Origin: Cyathus striatus
Taxonomy: Eukaryota > Basidiomycota > Agaricomycetes > Agaricales > Nidulariaceae
Direction of reading: 5' to 3'
Length of the DNA: 64,000 bases
NCBI GenBank assembly: GCA_025738555.1
Contig: JAOVFP010000011.1
Coordinates: forward strand, 558,001 to 622,000
The position numbers and the translations under genes are program-made. The notes beneath the pieces were generated by a model that was not told the origin of the DNA, ran no database searches, and saw only the letters and a list, made by a program, of their open reading frames with translations. Position 1 is the stretch's first letter. Every line of letters begins with the position of its first letter. This document shows, piece after piece, positions 12,555 to 24,130 of the stretch.

Positions 12555-12854
12555 GTGAGGTACGTAACTACTGGCGAGATTCTCACTGATTTACTGATGG
12601 GGTCTGACTCTACTAGGCGGCATTTAGAGATAGAATTTTACCATAAATCATTTCAAGACTTTTTAACTTCGAAATCACGGTCTAATACCTTTTATGTGGA
12701 CATAAAGGCCGCGCATTTACATGTAGCAAATTCCTGCCTGAAATTTTTGGGTCGCCCAAACTATGATACAGAAGAACAGCATGGTATGTCTAGCCTATCA
12801 AAGATAACATGTAACGTACGTCGCTTCGCGACGCACGTTAAAGGGCAAGCTTGA
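12555..12854 (+). pseudogene. NACHT/NLR-type ATPase fragment
   Basis: Reads TTGEILTDLLMG then EIEFYHKSFQDFLTSKSRS, a Tyr and Asp near FYVDI, and HLHVANSCLKFLGR. The pattern (aromatic-His-x-Ser-Phe-x-Asp-Phe-Leu followed by Phe-Tyr-Val-Asp and a helical His/Cys block) is typical of the region C-terminal to the NACHT ATPase in agaric NACHT proteins. No Walker motifs are present, so only about 80 residues survive. Such proteins are thought to act in non-self recognition. It ends in the hairpin at 12812-12840. Confidence 0.55.
12812..12840. repeat. Perfect-looking hairpin at the NACHT scrap
   Basis: Arms TAACGTACGTCGC and GCGACGCACGTTA around TTC; thirteen pairs with one mismatch. CTAGT follows 18 bases after the hairpin (12859). 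Confidence 0.75.
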
Positions 12855-12859
12855 CGAAT

Positions 12860-14970
12860 CCTAGTTTTTAGTTATATATTTTTTATACATTCTAAATTAA
12901 CTTGTTGCACTATATTTTAAATGCCACTATCTCGGCTTGAATTTTGTTTAAACAGAATGTAATCAGAATAATTATTATGTACTTTGTATCAGTAGTCTTG
13001 TCTTCAATGTTCTATTAATTTGTGCTTCATTTTTATATACCAAATAGTAGTCCAACTTTTGTCCTGATGTCCTAATTTTATTTTAATAGCCTGTGCATTA
13101 TTTATTTATTCTACCTTCACTCTAAATGCCCTTGCTTCATTCTAATACATAATCCTTGTCTCAAATTTTTCTACTATGGTTAAATGCATGGGTGCACTGG
13201 TTGCCTAGTACCAATTATCCAATAGTATTTGAAGGTGATATAAAAGTACAAACTTAGTAAAAAGTACCCATTGTTGAATCTAAAGTTTGAGCAGAGATGT
13301 ATTTACGATGGAAATGTGTGTATTCGATGCACCATCGCAATGCTGACTAATGCACTGTATTGGCCGAGCGTGTAGAAAATTAGCATGGCTGGCAAATCTA
13401 ACGAGCATTTCGGACAAATCCGAGCGTGGCGGCAAAATCCGTACGCATATCTATAGAAGTGGCAGAAAGATAAATTTAGAAGATTTTCACTTTGCATTAC
13501 GCCGATTTTACATTGGATCGACTACGAGCCATCTAAATCACCTGAATCTCAACCACGCACTGAAAGTTTTAAACACTGAACCGTGGATGGCACTGAGATA
13601 TGATGAGGTCCAAGCCTTCCCAAACCTTCAGAACAACGGTTTTCTATCTGTATAGCGTCAATATTATATTGTATCCGATATATAGAGGATAATTAGTAAA
13701 GTATGTCTCGTTCAGTTTCATTGACCCTGGTGGACAAAATGACCTCATAAGTACGTTTGGGGTCTCACGTTCTCGCAACCCGATTGGCTGATGCCTGTGA
13801 CGCTATGTGACGTGCTGACGGCTGACGCGCTGAAGAAGCGCCTGTTGTTGTTCCTCGTCGTCATCTCCTTCCTATATCTTCCTCTGTCCCCATTCTCTTC
13901 CCGTTTCCGAATGCCGGTGCGAAGATTAGCACTATGGGAAAAGGGAGTGTGTACAACTGTATGTTCTCTCTTTCCTCCCTCTCATCTATGATCCTGACTC
14001 TCCTATAGGCAGCACTGGCTCTATAGTATAATGCCAAAACACCCACAAGAAAAACCAGCTAGTATGAGAAGCACACTTCGCTCCTCTGATACCCATCCAT
14101 TTTCATGCGTCGGGAATCTAATGCTTTTACAATCCAGTGTTTTGGTCATTCCGGATAGAGCCGACATGGGAGGCAACTTCCTAAATTCCGAATGCTCGAC
14201 CTGTCTTCGGTCTTCCCCTCGTCTAAACCACTGCTCGCCTAGCATTTCTACCTTCCGTTTAGCGCCTAACGGAGTATTCATAGTTCAAGATGTAGATGAA
14301 TAGCAGATCTCTCTGTTTTCCACTGTCCCTCAGGCTTCATTCGCCATGCCTTCCTAACCTCACCTATTGCAACTGTACCGTGTACCTGTACTCCACAGCT
14401 TGCCCTGGCCTGCTTCTAATTAAGCCTGTGATATTGTGCCCTTACCTTTTACCTCATGGTCCAACCTATTTCACTCTATCGATAGCACCACCACCGCCAA
14501 CACGCAGCAGCTCTCTGGGCCTTCACGTCTACAGGGTCCGAGGTGATGAGTGCATTTTTGTGGGAGTTGTTGGAGGTGTGTGTTTGGAGTCATGAGTGGG
14601 AGTTCAAGACGCGATTGAGGTAGAGAGTGGTTGATTGAGGTTAATTTTGTTGTGCGTTGCGGTGGTCTGTGTGTTTGATGAGATCACGTGACCGATATCT
14701 GTTGAAAGTCGGTGCGTGTTCTATCTAAAACTAAGTCTTATATTCTCAACTGATGTTCATTGCTATACTTTTTATAGCTGCATCTCGTGGCTGTCTTGCA
14801 TATAGTAATAGCACTGGAATGCTAAGATACCCCCGTGTATTTTTAGTTTCAAGATGGTACACAATGTTTAGTTTTTGGCGTGATCTGACAGTGCTACCAA
14901 AATGCCAGTTTGAGGAATTACGTTAATTGCTGCCTTATGCATCTACGGGAATTCCGTATCCGGTTGTTCT
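12860..14970. other. Unassigned stretch with short open frames
   Basis: Short frames at 13350-13655, 13791-13991, 14031-14303 and 14296-14595 without recognised motifs. Positions 13713-13755 (CATTGACCCTGGTGGAC) repeat 49687-49730, so part of this is repeat DNA. No gene is called. Confidence 0.4.
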
Positions 14971-15405
14971 TCAACCTTCGTTACCAATTCCTGTCCATGC
15001 TCTCTGTAGCGCGACGCGCTGGATTATCATCAACGGAGCTATACACTAAATATACCATCAGTAACTCTTCATAAACATCTGCATGAAATGGGATCAATTA
15101 CCTGTACGTATACAAAGCTCTGCATTGGAATAATCAAACCAAGACTTCACGATGTGAACAGGATCAGATAAATTATGTCTATGACGCCGATAATAGCTGC
15201 CGATTCCAACAGCATGGAAATGATACTAATAAGCTTGCCTTCCTTACTTCCAAGAGTGATGATCGAAATGCGACGGAAGTACGAAAGCCGTCCTACAATC
15301 GTTGCAGTTATTAGGACATGGAGTGACATGCTGACTGCAACATAGGATATTGGACCAAATTGAAGTACTGATTCTGAATGTGAGACAGTTCGTATCAACA
15401 CAATT
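14971..15405 (-). pseudogene. Fragment of an agaric seven-helix membrane protein
   Basis: On the minus strand a first exon (15405-15147) reads through two helices, SYVAVSMSLHVLITATIVGR and ISMLLESAAIIGVIDIIYLI, separated by a basic loop. A second exon after a short gap reads CIAPLMIIQRVALQRAWTG and stops at 14971. The SxAMLVES-like and IAPLLIIQRVA-like blocks are the last two helices of a large family of fungal 7TM proteins of unknown function. The first helices are missing and the frame is lost between exons, so it is a 3' remnant. Confidence 0.55.
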
Positions 15406-15436
15406 CCAACTACTACAATTTCATGTCAGTACCTGT

Positions 15437-15950
15437 CACCTCAGACAGGACTGAATCGGGGCGGGGTAAATATGGTACAAACAGATTTGTTTGACAATTA
15501 GAATGTGTACCAAAATCGGCTCCTTGAACAGATTCATGTTCATATTTAGAAGACAATGATGGATTGGTTCTAAACCCATATCGCGCTTCCATATTGAGAA
15601 AATAACAATAGAACAAAGGTAGAATCTGTGTGAAAAATTGGTTGCTAACACAGATTCTCACACAAATCCTGAATTGGAACGTACATTTGTTCACTGATCC
15701 TATCTAAACACGGATTCTGGCTATGTTCAGCGTCCCTATCTTATCGCACATTCAAAATTTGTCCTGGTAACAGAGTCTGGATTGGTTTGTTTATCAGATC
15801 CACTCACCAATTCTAAATGTAATAAACAATATGTTCTCCTACCCTATGTACATGCAGATTGTAAATATGGTAACGTATCATATTGATTGTCCCGCTCACA
15901 GGGCCACTCACAAGCCACTCACACCCACTCATAGCCCACTCAACTCCCCG
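15437..15950 (+). repeat. Left inverted repeat of a 23 kb block
   Basis: About 515 bp that recurs in opposite orientation at 38345-38859. Outer ends match as CACCTCAGACAGGA plus G-rich sequence; the inner ends match as GCCACTCAC words. The long open frames on it (such as one with FRICVRICVSNQFFTQ) appear on both copies and are repeat-borne. Differences between copies are often CG versus TG or CA. Confidence 0.85.
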
Positions 15951-16245
15951 CTCTGTCCCCACTCAGTTCCTGCCTAGGGATGGAGCCAAGATGTTAGCCC
16001 CACACCTTGGGTTGATAAGGCTTTTTCAACCTTTATTATAGAACCGGGAGGTTCGATATAAGACAGTGAATGTTTCCTATTATAAGCTCTTTGTAGTAAC
16101 AGTGATTGAGAATACAATAAGAAACAATAAGAATATACTTGTGTGCTATAAAAGAGGATGGCAAGCTTTGCTTGGCAAGTGCCCGGCATCATATCCAGCA
16201 TTGAATACTTATAGTCATGGTTCATTCTGGAGTCGTTAAATCACA

Positions 16246-17272
16246 ATGTCTAACTTGTCGATCCAGGAAGCAGAACAGGTTCTTCAAAGAGCCGTTGTTT
16301 GTGAATCCACACTCAGGTCCTTCCCATACCACATTCTTCAGCAACTTTGTAAAGACAATCGTGTGAATGTTCAAGCGACTGGTTGAAGGAAGCCAGGGGT
16401 ACCAATTAAGAATGACTTCATAGTTGCACTTGTTGCATATAAGAATGGTCAAACCCAAGCATTATCAACAGCTCCTAACTCAAGGAAACGACCAGCGAAA
16501 GGCGAACATGAAGAGTCTCCTCCAAAAAGAAAAAGGTTAGTCATTAAGACTTCTCTTCAAATGTCAAAATTCGAAGGCTGATATTGTACTACAGAGGAAA
16601 TACCTCTAATTCGAGAAAACAATTGGCCGAAGGCAAACATGAAGAGTTGCCAAAACAGAAAAAAAAGAGGTATGTCCTAAGACTTCCCTTCTGCCTTCTG
16701 CCTATCTCACTGAGTATCCCGAATATTCTAAAGAGTACATGAACATCCAAGCCACACCAATTTTCAGTATCAGCATCTCCCCTATGAGCTAATAGATCGT
16801 GACACACTGGAAGCAGTAACACAGAACATCGAGTCTCCACAATTAACATACATGGAATCTGATACAGTTATGGATGTGGTTAGAAATGTAATAAATTCTG
16901 TGAGACCTCGACATACCACAGTGAAGGTGCCACGAAATAAGGATGTTGCTGTTCGAGTGTACAAATCTGCAAAGGACTGGCGACATATACACGAAATGTC
17001 TTGCGTTGTCGATGACGAAGGGACTCTTCACCTGTCAATAATTGAAGAGCAGCTCCAAACATCAATGACAGTTCTAGTATGAAAATTTTATGAACTCACC
17101 ATTAATTACTGACTATTTGTAGCCCATAGACCCTAAGAGATATCATCCTTATTATCAATATAATTCAGGAAAGCTTACTGTTGATGAATTGGACGACCTC
17201 ATGGACCCAGAAGGATTCCTACGAGTAATTCTTTGCACCAATAAAAATATAGTAGATAAAGTTTGCCAATGA
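16246..17272 (+). pseudogene. SAP-like helical-domain protein, one stop
   Basis: ATG 16246 opens MSNLSIQEAEQVLQRAV, then FPYHILQQLCKDNRVNVQATG. It is stopped by TGA at 16384-16386, and the frame continues RKPGVPIKNDFIVALVAYK. The Leu-x-x-Leu-Cys ... Gly-x-x-x-Lys ... Leu pattern resembles a SAP/HeH nucleic-acid-binding fold. A Lys/Arg-rich linker (KRPAKGEHEESPPKRKR) follows, then an exon from 16852 (DTVMDVVRNVINSVRPRHTT, RVYKSAKDW). A 46 bp intron at 17077-17122 leads to PIDPKRYHPYYQYNSGKLT and the stop at 17270-17272. It probably encoded a small nuclear protein. It is tail-to-tail with the Spt5-like gene. The domain call is by pattern only. Confidence 0.5.
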
Positions 17273-17368
17273 AATGTAATATTATGTACAAATTTAAAAT
17301 ACTATGTTGAAGTTGAACAAGAAATTATAATACATGAGCAATGTGCAAGGTGTCATAAACGTATGCCC

Positions 17369-20297
17369 TTAAAAAAGTTTTTCCACAAATACTCCGAGAT
17401 CCTGAGCCGGTACAACACGCATCTTCTTTGCTCTGTTCTGTCTTTTTACAGGACAGACTTCAATTCCCTGTTCCATCAGGCCAAGTACCATGAATACTTC
17501 CCTGTACAGCTGGTGGTTATGATGGTTTATGATCATTACATGTTCACCCTTCCTGCTAGGGGCTTCCGGGTGCACATACTCAGCTGGGACTTCAAGTTCT
17601 TGTCTGCCTGTTATTTCCACCTGGATAGATCTATTACTTCTCATCAATCCCAGATAGGTACCACTGCATTTTTCATATCTGCCCCTTTCAAACCCAGAAC
17701 TAGCAGCAGTTGGTAGAGATCATGAGATAACCACATGAAGATATCTACGATCCAAAAATGAGCTGTCTGCTTCGAGAAGTTGATTTATCCAGTGGCCTAC
17801 AAAGATATTAATATTGGTCAATAATCCAGAACTGTAAGAATGATACACACTATTGAATGCATCTGCTGAAGCGTCATGAGCAGATGACCCTTCACCAATT
17901 ACAGCCATTCTCATCGAGTCTAGAAGAGGAGCAGATGCTTGCAAAGCAGACATTGAAGCTATGTTTTCTGGAACTATAAACTGCTATTAGTGACGTGCGA
18001 CAACATCAAAATGAGTAACTAACTTCGATGGGGGTAGGCAAGCTCTTCGGCAGATACAACATTGGAAATCTAAGCCGAATATGATCAAGAATTAATCCTT
18101 TGCAAATGTAATTATAAGTACTTACTTGCAGGGTTCTTGAGTTAGGATCCCAAGCTGGTGTTTGGAACCCAATCCCAGAATCATTTTCCCAAGCAGGTGT
18201 CAGACAGACATTCCATGAAGGATGATCTGTAGCTCCTTCGAGGTCAAATGGCAGTATATTTGAAATGTTATATCTGTAATAATTTATTAGTTTTATAGAT
18301 TGGAATACATATTGAGATATGTAAATACCCAGGAATATATAAATCCATTATTGAAACCTCCTCAAGTTTGCTTGTACTTATCAGGCGGGCTTCAACTTCA
18401 AGCTCAGTGCAACCATTGGCGTTAACACACTTTAGTATCCCAATGTCCCCCTTTTGAGGACTGGAAGTAACCACACCATATAGCCCATAAAGTGACTGAT
18501 ATGAATCATTACGCATGAGCCTATCCTCAATAGTCCGACTCCCAGATGCATCTGGGGTGCTTGTGTCATTACTATCTTCCCACCTAAATGTACTATTTCT
18601 ATGAACTTCGCTACAGAAGTCCAAATCTGAGGAGCGAACTGGTACATGTTTTCCCTGCTTAGTCGGTTAGAATAAAAATACTCTGGAATAAATGGGTTTA
18701 AAGTTACCTTCTTTAACGGAAAGGCGACAATTGTAATATTTTCCTCGCCTACACGCCCACATGCCTCCACATTTGTGACCATACCGACAACTCCTTTGTG
18801 TTCGCCCGACTTTACCCTAACTCCATCGCCAATCTTGAAGCACTTCTCAAGTAAATTTAATGGATATTCGAAGAGAACATCCGGTGAATGGAAGAGCCTA
18901 ATCGTCGCGTTTTCTTCTGTGATATCTTCCATGAAGGCCAGAGAAACTATTCCTTGGAGGACAACCTTTACCTGATCGCATATACATATATTTGCCAATA
19001 ATACCACATGTCTTGTCTGTTCCAAAACCTCCTTAGGAACTTGGCTACAGCGATCAAAGGATCTCAGTTCTTCCATTGTCGGTGTCCCTTCGACTTGATA
19101 GTGCTCATCAGAATCGACTTTCTGACATAGTAAGAAACCATTGGCAGTATAAAATGATCCTTGAAATATATATCTTTTAATAATTTTATTATCAGCATCT
19201 TCATATTCAACTTTGAACTTTTCGGGCATGCTTGCCTTGCAAGTTCAGGGTTGAATAGCTCGCAGGCTGGTTTCGAGCTTGACAATGACTGCTTTCGTTT
19301 CGATAAATCCATGTATTCTACTCGAGGCAACTGAACGACGTCAATCCGAAATGTGCGATTGCAGACGTTTATAATAAATGCCAGATCATATCGAAATCTT
19401 CCTTTGAGTCATACCCAAGTATGCTTGTAGAGTGTATAGCTTGCACCAATATTTCCAAAGTAAGAATCCCACATAATATTTGGTGCAGGACGAATATGGA
19501 ACTGGTCAATGTCGCCAAAGATTTTGGTAAATTTCTTCAGGTCTTCAAGATTAAGAGCCTCTGCGTAAATGTGCCCCAGGATAACGGACAATGCAAAGGC
19601 ACTTCGAATGTGCTTGGAGCCAGCATGTAAATAGAGCTGGTATACAATCCGTTCCTCCGATCCATTCTACAAAATGTGAGCCAGATACTTGTCAGGTCTG
19701 GTGGCAACTCACTTACCTTAACTGGTATGTCATGAAGGGACCAGTCCTGAGCTACTCGACCGCAATGGGCGACATTGTGCTTGCTTACGACGGTTGTTGA
19801 ACTAGGTCCAGTGTGCGAATGTGCACCTCCGCATGAGAGGACATACTTTCATAGAGATGGCCGATAATTTCTGGCTGTCATTCAGCTTGAACTGAGCACA
19901 CTAGCTCCAGCTGACAAACAGGAACATTGGGATCTTCATTGTCATTTTCTTCACTATCTACAATAAATTCTATAAAAATAGTTCTCAATCAGCATGTTGC
20001 ATTCAGGTATTGCTATTTGATATACATACCATCTGGTTCCTCTTCATCATTTTCATCCTCCGAGCCGGAAGCCACTTGAGCTTCCAGATCTAAAAATGTC
20101 TATACCCTGAAGTTAGCAATTGCATTACTATATTGAGATGGTTTCGTTACAACTACTTTAGCTCTCTTTGTTTTTCTCTGCCAAGGTTGAGGTACCTGAT
20201 TTTGAGATACTTCATCATCAGGGTCAAAGTACCATTGAATCTGGCTCGCGTCTTTCAAAGAACCATCTTGATTCAGTGCACAGTTGTCTTCAGCCAT
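17369..20297 (-). pseudogene. Spt5/KOW-like protein, many breaks
   Basis: Starts at ATG 20297 (MAEDNCALNQDGSLKDASQ). An acidic block follows (FLDLEAQVASGSEDENDEEE, then FIVDSEENDNEDPNVP) like the N-terminus of transcription factor Spt5. Later exons read WSLHDIPVKNGSEERIVYQL (NGN-like) and HTWV at 19409. The 18432-19229 frame holds the clearest sign, FKIGDGVRVKSGEHKGVVGM, a KOW motif. The C-terminal exon (17369-17647) reads EVPAEYVHPEAPSRKGEHV. Stops and shifts occur near 20100, 19890, 19800 and elsewhere. Real Spt5 is a conserved elongation factor; this looks like one of the repeat-associated Spt5-like paralogues of agarics. Function of the paralogues is unknown to me. Confidence 0.65.
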
Positions 20298-20639
20298 TGT
20301 ATGCTAAAGTATCTATGGTAGCTACTATATCTACTTCAACTATATCTATGTTGTGTTGAGGTAATGAGAGTACAAAGGAAAGAACCTGCAACACTTGCTT
20401 TCTATTTATTGGATATGAAAACATTTAGGGCAGGCTCTTCAGGCATGTGACATCTCCACATGCTCCCCGCTCATTCCCCACTTCATTCTCCATGCCCTCA
20501 TATTCAAAGCAATGCACTCTTGTATTGTCCAACATACGAATCGAGACCAGCCATAGTTTAATATAATTGTTTAAGGCGTGTAGTTTATATCTGTATAGTC
20601 TGATATCATTATTTAAGGCGCATAGTTGTTATTTAAAGT

Positions 20640-22396
20640 GCGTAGTTGTGAAAACTGAAATCTAAATTCCATTTCTCCAATGACACTGAAGCCACGTGTG
20701 TCTGAACCCACTCTCCAACCATCTCGCTTGATGATAGTACCTGGAAACATAGAACAATCAATATAATAGATAACGTCTGCATATAGGTCAATGATTCAGT
20801 ATTCTGGACTTTCTCTGGAGTGGAGATGCCCTTCGATGTGTTATGCTTGTAGATGAAATTACAATTAACAATAAATACGAGCAGCAAGATAGAAGGCTTA
20901 CAGCAGAAGTTGAGTTCCATAGCTTAATTGGATAGTGTGTTTCACGATTATCAGCTTCTGACGATCCTGTGGCTATTATGCATATCGAATCGATTGCGGC
21001 ACACTTAAAGAGACCATATTAGCTCCTGTCTCAATTCTAAATGAAATATACTTACATCGACAATCTGCATTAGAATATTTCTTTCATGTGGCAAAGATGT
21101 CTGCATATTTCCGAAACGCGAAAACACACGTGGAAACCCATTGTCGTTACTGACAATTATGAGGGAGCCTTGTCAACCACATGCGAGATACATGGGGTAA
21201 TTGTGGGAAATTGGATGCTCATAGGTCTTTAACGGCTGGGAAGGTGGGAGAGCATATGTAAAACACACATGGAAACCCATTGTCGCTACTGACAATTATG
21301 AGGGAGCCTTGTCGACCACATGCGAGATGCATGGGGTAATTGTGGGAAATTGGATGCTCATAGGTCTTTAACAGCTGGGAAGGTGGGAGAGCATATGTGT
21401 CGACTCCATTGAACAGGTTGGAAACATGCATCTCTTTTCCAGACATGACTGCATGACCACTGGTACAGGTAAGTGGTAGGTAAGAAACTTAGCGCACAAG
21501 GTAAATACCTACATTCGAGACCTTAAGTGATGACTCCATTGGTGAGTCCAAGGATTAACTTGATAGTTAATGCTATCGCAAGAGATCAGTCATAGCATGA
21601 CTATTGTAATCGCAACAGTTATTACAAGAGTTATTACTCACATTTTGTGCATTTCCAAAATGGAATATAAGATCTGTTTTCCGTTGTCATGAAAAGTGAT
21701 GCTATGAAATCTATGCTTAAAGTCTGGTGCCGGAGTTCCAGCATACTCATCAATGTCACCTGTGTCCTCTGTGAATTCCTGAGACATCACATTTGACAAT
21801 GTGTACCTTTGTGGTTGACTGTCTATACCAGCAAATGGCTGTCGCCAATACTGGTGAGATGCTGACCATACCGATCAAATGCTAAATCCTCTACATGATT
21901 TTCGTGTGCCTCTGTAACACTCTTACATACGTACTGGAAATGAAAAAGAATAAATAAGCGAATAATATATACATTAAGCGAAATACCTTGCTACTTTCAT
22001 GGTGATATACCATTATAGAACCATCCAGAGATCCGACTGTGAAGTTGGAACATGTAACACCATCTGAACTAGGCATCCAGATGGCCAAAGACACAGGTCC
22101 ATGAAATACCAAGTTAACTTTTTCAAGACTGATCCTGCTCATGGTATCCCAAATAACCACCATTCCGTCGTCCGCTAGTACAGTGAGTGGCAAGTCTATA
22201 AATCCATGTAAGTACTTACCTCCACTTAGAAGCTTTGACGCATCCGGGCTTAGCTTCAAAACATTTATAGGCTTCATATGGTAACTCAGCGTTTGAGTAG
22301 TCTTGAACTAAGTATTATTCCGTTAATCTGTTGGTTCTGGGACATGAAAGCAAAAGCAACACTACACACCTTAGGAATATCGGCTTGAATGGACAT
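20640..22396 (-). pseudogene. WD40 beta-propeller protein, minus-strand copy, broken
   Basis: ATG at 22396 (MSIQADIPK), a short intron, then KPINVLKLSPDASKLLSGG. An intron sits at the same place as in the 32.5 kb copy (between SGG and DDG), followed by ADDGMVVIWDTMSRISLEKV and VGSLDGSIMVYHHESSK. A TAG at 21823-21825 replaces the Trp expected after HLLV. The blade near 21219-21446 is damaged by a roughly 127 bp tandem duplication (21134-21388). The last blade reads CIIATGSSE and PIKLWNS, and a further exon continues to about 20640 (SSSEMVGEWVQTHVASVS). It is paralogous to the plus-strand WD40 gene. Confidence 0.7.
21134..21388. repeat. Tandem duplication of about 127 bp inside the WD40 gene
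   Basis: Two adjacent copies (21134-21260 and 21261-21388) share AAACCCATTGTCG and GGGAGAGCATATGT with few differences. The duplication repeats part of one propeller blade and breaks the frame. Confidence 0.85.
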
Positions 22397-22599
22397 TGAT
22401 GCTGTTGAGATTGGTTACTGAATGAAGAGTACGAAGGGAGTATAGAGTTCACAATAAGAGTACATGTACATTTTATAGGAGATAGATGCCAGTACTATTA
22501 TTGTAGGAAAACTAGGAAAACATGTCGCTAGATGCAGTTAATTGTAATATTTTTTGACAGTAACAGCAGACTTACCTGTTGAATAGGGAGTCGCAACCT

Positions 22600-23520
22600 A
22601 TTATTGCAAGATTTAGTTAGCATTTCAAGGATGACAGAAAAACAACTAACCAGTGAACAATCCATATTTTGAAGCTGTCAAACACCCAATTGTTCCCTCC
22701 GGTCCCCATTAAGATTAGATCATTGTCAAGTATGCCTTTCTTTCGTTGTTTTCTAATTATTATCTATCTAAACATCATAAAAGCACCTAAATACAATACT
22801 ATAGTAACTACAGTATCTATGAAGAACATGAGAGTTAGGAAGAAAGGGAGTAGTAAGCATGGGTGCAATATGGCTGTTTTGAAAGCATTTAGGGCAGGTC
22901 AGCTGACCTGCCCTAAATGCTTTCGAAATGGCCAACTGATTGCAACGCTGCGCCCCTCTCTCTCTCACTTGCACCCATGTACCTCATAGTATCTGTAGTA
23001 TAATAGTTAGTAACAGTATGTTGTACATAGAATAATCATGTATGAACCTAAGTAATAGTAGTGGTCCTAGAAAATGTACAACAGTGTCCCCGCTCGCTCC
23101 CCACTCATACCATTACCTAGGACTACCATACCGATATTAGTTGGCGTGCCAAGGATCACATCAAAATGACTTATCTAGTGAGCATTCCACATTTTGGCAT
23201 TGTCGTTGTCATTGACGTTGACAATAGCACAGGGCCCATTTCCCCCTCCATTCAGATTAGACCATTGTCTGGTACATCCTTTCTTTTGTTGCTTGCTTTC
23301 CACATTTTGGCGCTGTCATTGATGTTAACATTGACAATAACACAGGGCCCAATGTTCCCTCCATTCGGATTAGACCATCATCCGGTATGTCCTTTTTTTC
23401 ATTGCTTGCTTTCCACATTTTGGCGCTGTTGTTGATGTTGACAATAACACAGGGCTCATTGTTCCCTCCATTCGGATTAGACCGTCGTCCAGTGCATTCT
23501 TTCTTTCATTGCTTGCTTAG
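22600..23520. repeat. Tandem units of about 112 bp plus diverged copy
   Basis: At 23187-23515 three units share TTCCACATTTTGGC, AACACAGGGC, CCATTCGGATTAGACC and CATTGCTTGCTT; a more distant copy lies at 22660-22750. Read on the minus strand the units resemble one repeated short exon (GPCVIVNVNINDSAKMWK), possibly a WD40-type last strand. That reading is weak. Confidence 0.6.
22858..22979. mobile_element. Small fold-back element with a perfect 44 bp palindrome
   Basis: Outer ends are CATGGGTGCAA (22858) and TTGCACCCATG (22969-22979). The centre 22881-22924 is a perfect palindrome, each arm 22 bases, centred on CAGCTG. The arms beyond the palindrome also pair imperfectly. A second copy is at 23631-23751. 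Confidence 0.75.
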
Positions 23521-23630
23521 TATTATCTATCTAAAAGTCCTATTATCTATCTAAAAGACCTAAATCTATTCCTATACTAGCTACAGTACATACAAAGATC
23601 ATGAGAGTATGGAAGAAAGAGTGTAGTGAT

Positions 23631-23751
23631 CGTGGGTACAATACAACCGTTTTGAAAGCGTTTAGGGCAGGTCAGCTGACCTGCCCTAAATGCTTTCGAA
23701 ACAGCCATACTGATCGCAATGCTGCGTCCCTCTCTCTCACTTACACCCATG
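23631..23751. mobile_element. Second fold-back copy with the same 44 bp palindrome
   Basis: Palindrome 23654-23697 matches that at 22881-22924 except for one CG/CA mismatch. Outer ends CGTGGGTACA and TTACACCCATG are slightly degraded. Confidence 0.75.
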
Positions 23752-24130
23752 TGCTCTCATAGTCGTACCTCATAGTAGCTGTAACAATACCTCATAGTAG
23801 CTGTAGCAGTAGCTGATAGTAGTTAATATACAAAACAGACAGTAGAATAATCACATAAGGCCCTAATTAATAGTGGTAATGGTAACACAGTGAAGTGTCC
23901 CTGCTCACTCCCCGCTCAACAATTAGTACAGTTACCTAGGACTACCCTATTCATTACTAGTAGACAATAGTTAGATTTACAAAGATGTCTATAGTTATAG
24001 TGTACATTCTCTCCTTGTTTGTTTTTTACCCCGGATATCTGTATTGTTTAGGTCGCACTAATGTTTATGGGGACGGATTAGCTCAATATTTAATCCCTAT
24101 TCATTGACAGCAAACGATGTGCACTCCACA

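Noticed and set aside
13713..13755. Promoter shared with 49687-49730
   Set aside because: The match (CCTGGTGGA, CCTCATAAGTA) is clear, but no gene follows in a consistent place; kept only as a repeat.
15413..15694. 93-residue frame repeated at 38602-38805
   Set aside because: It is carried by the 515 bp inverted repeat, has no domain and no codon signal; treated as repeat.
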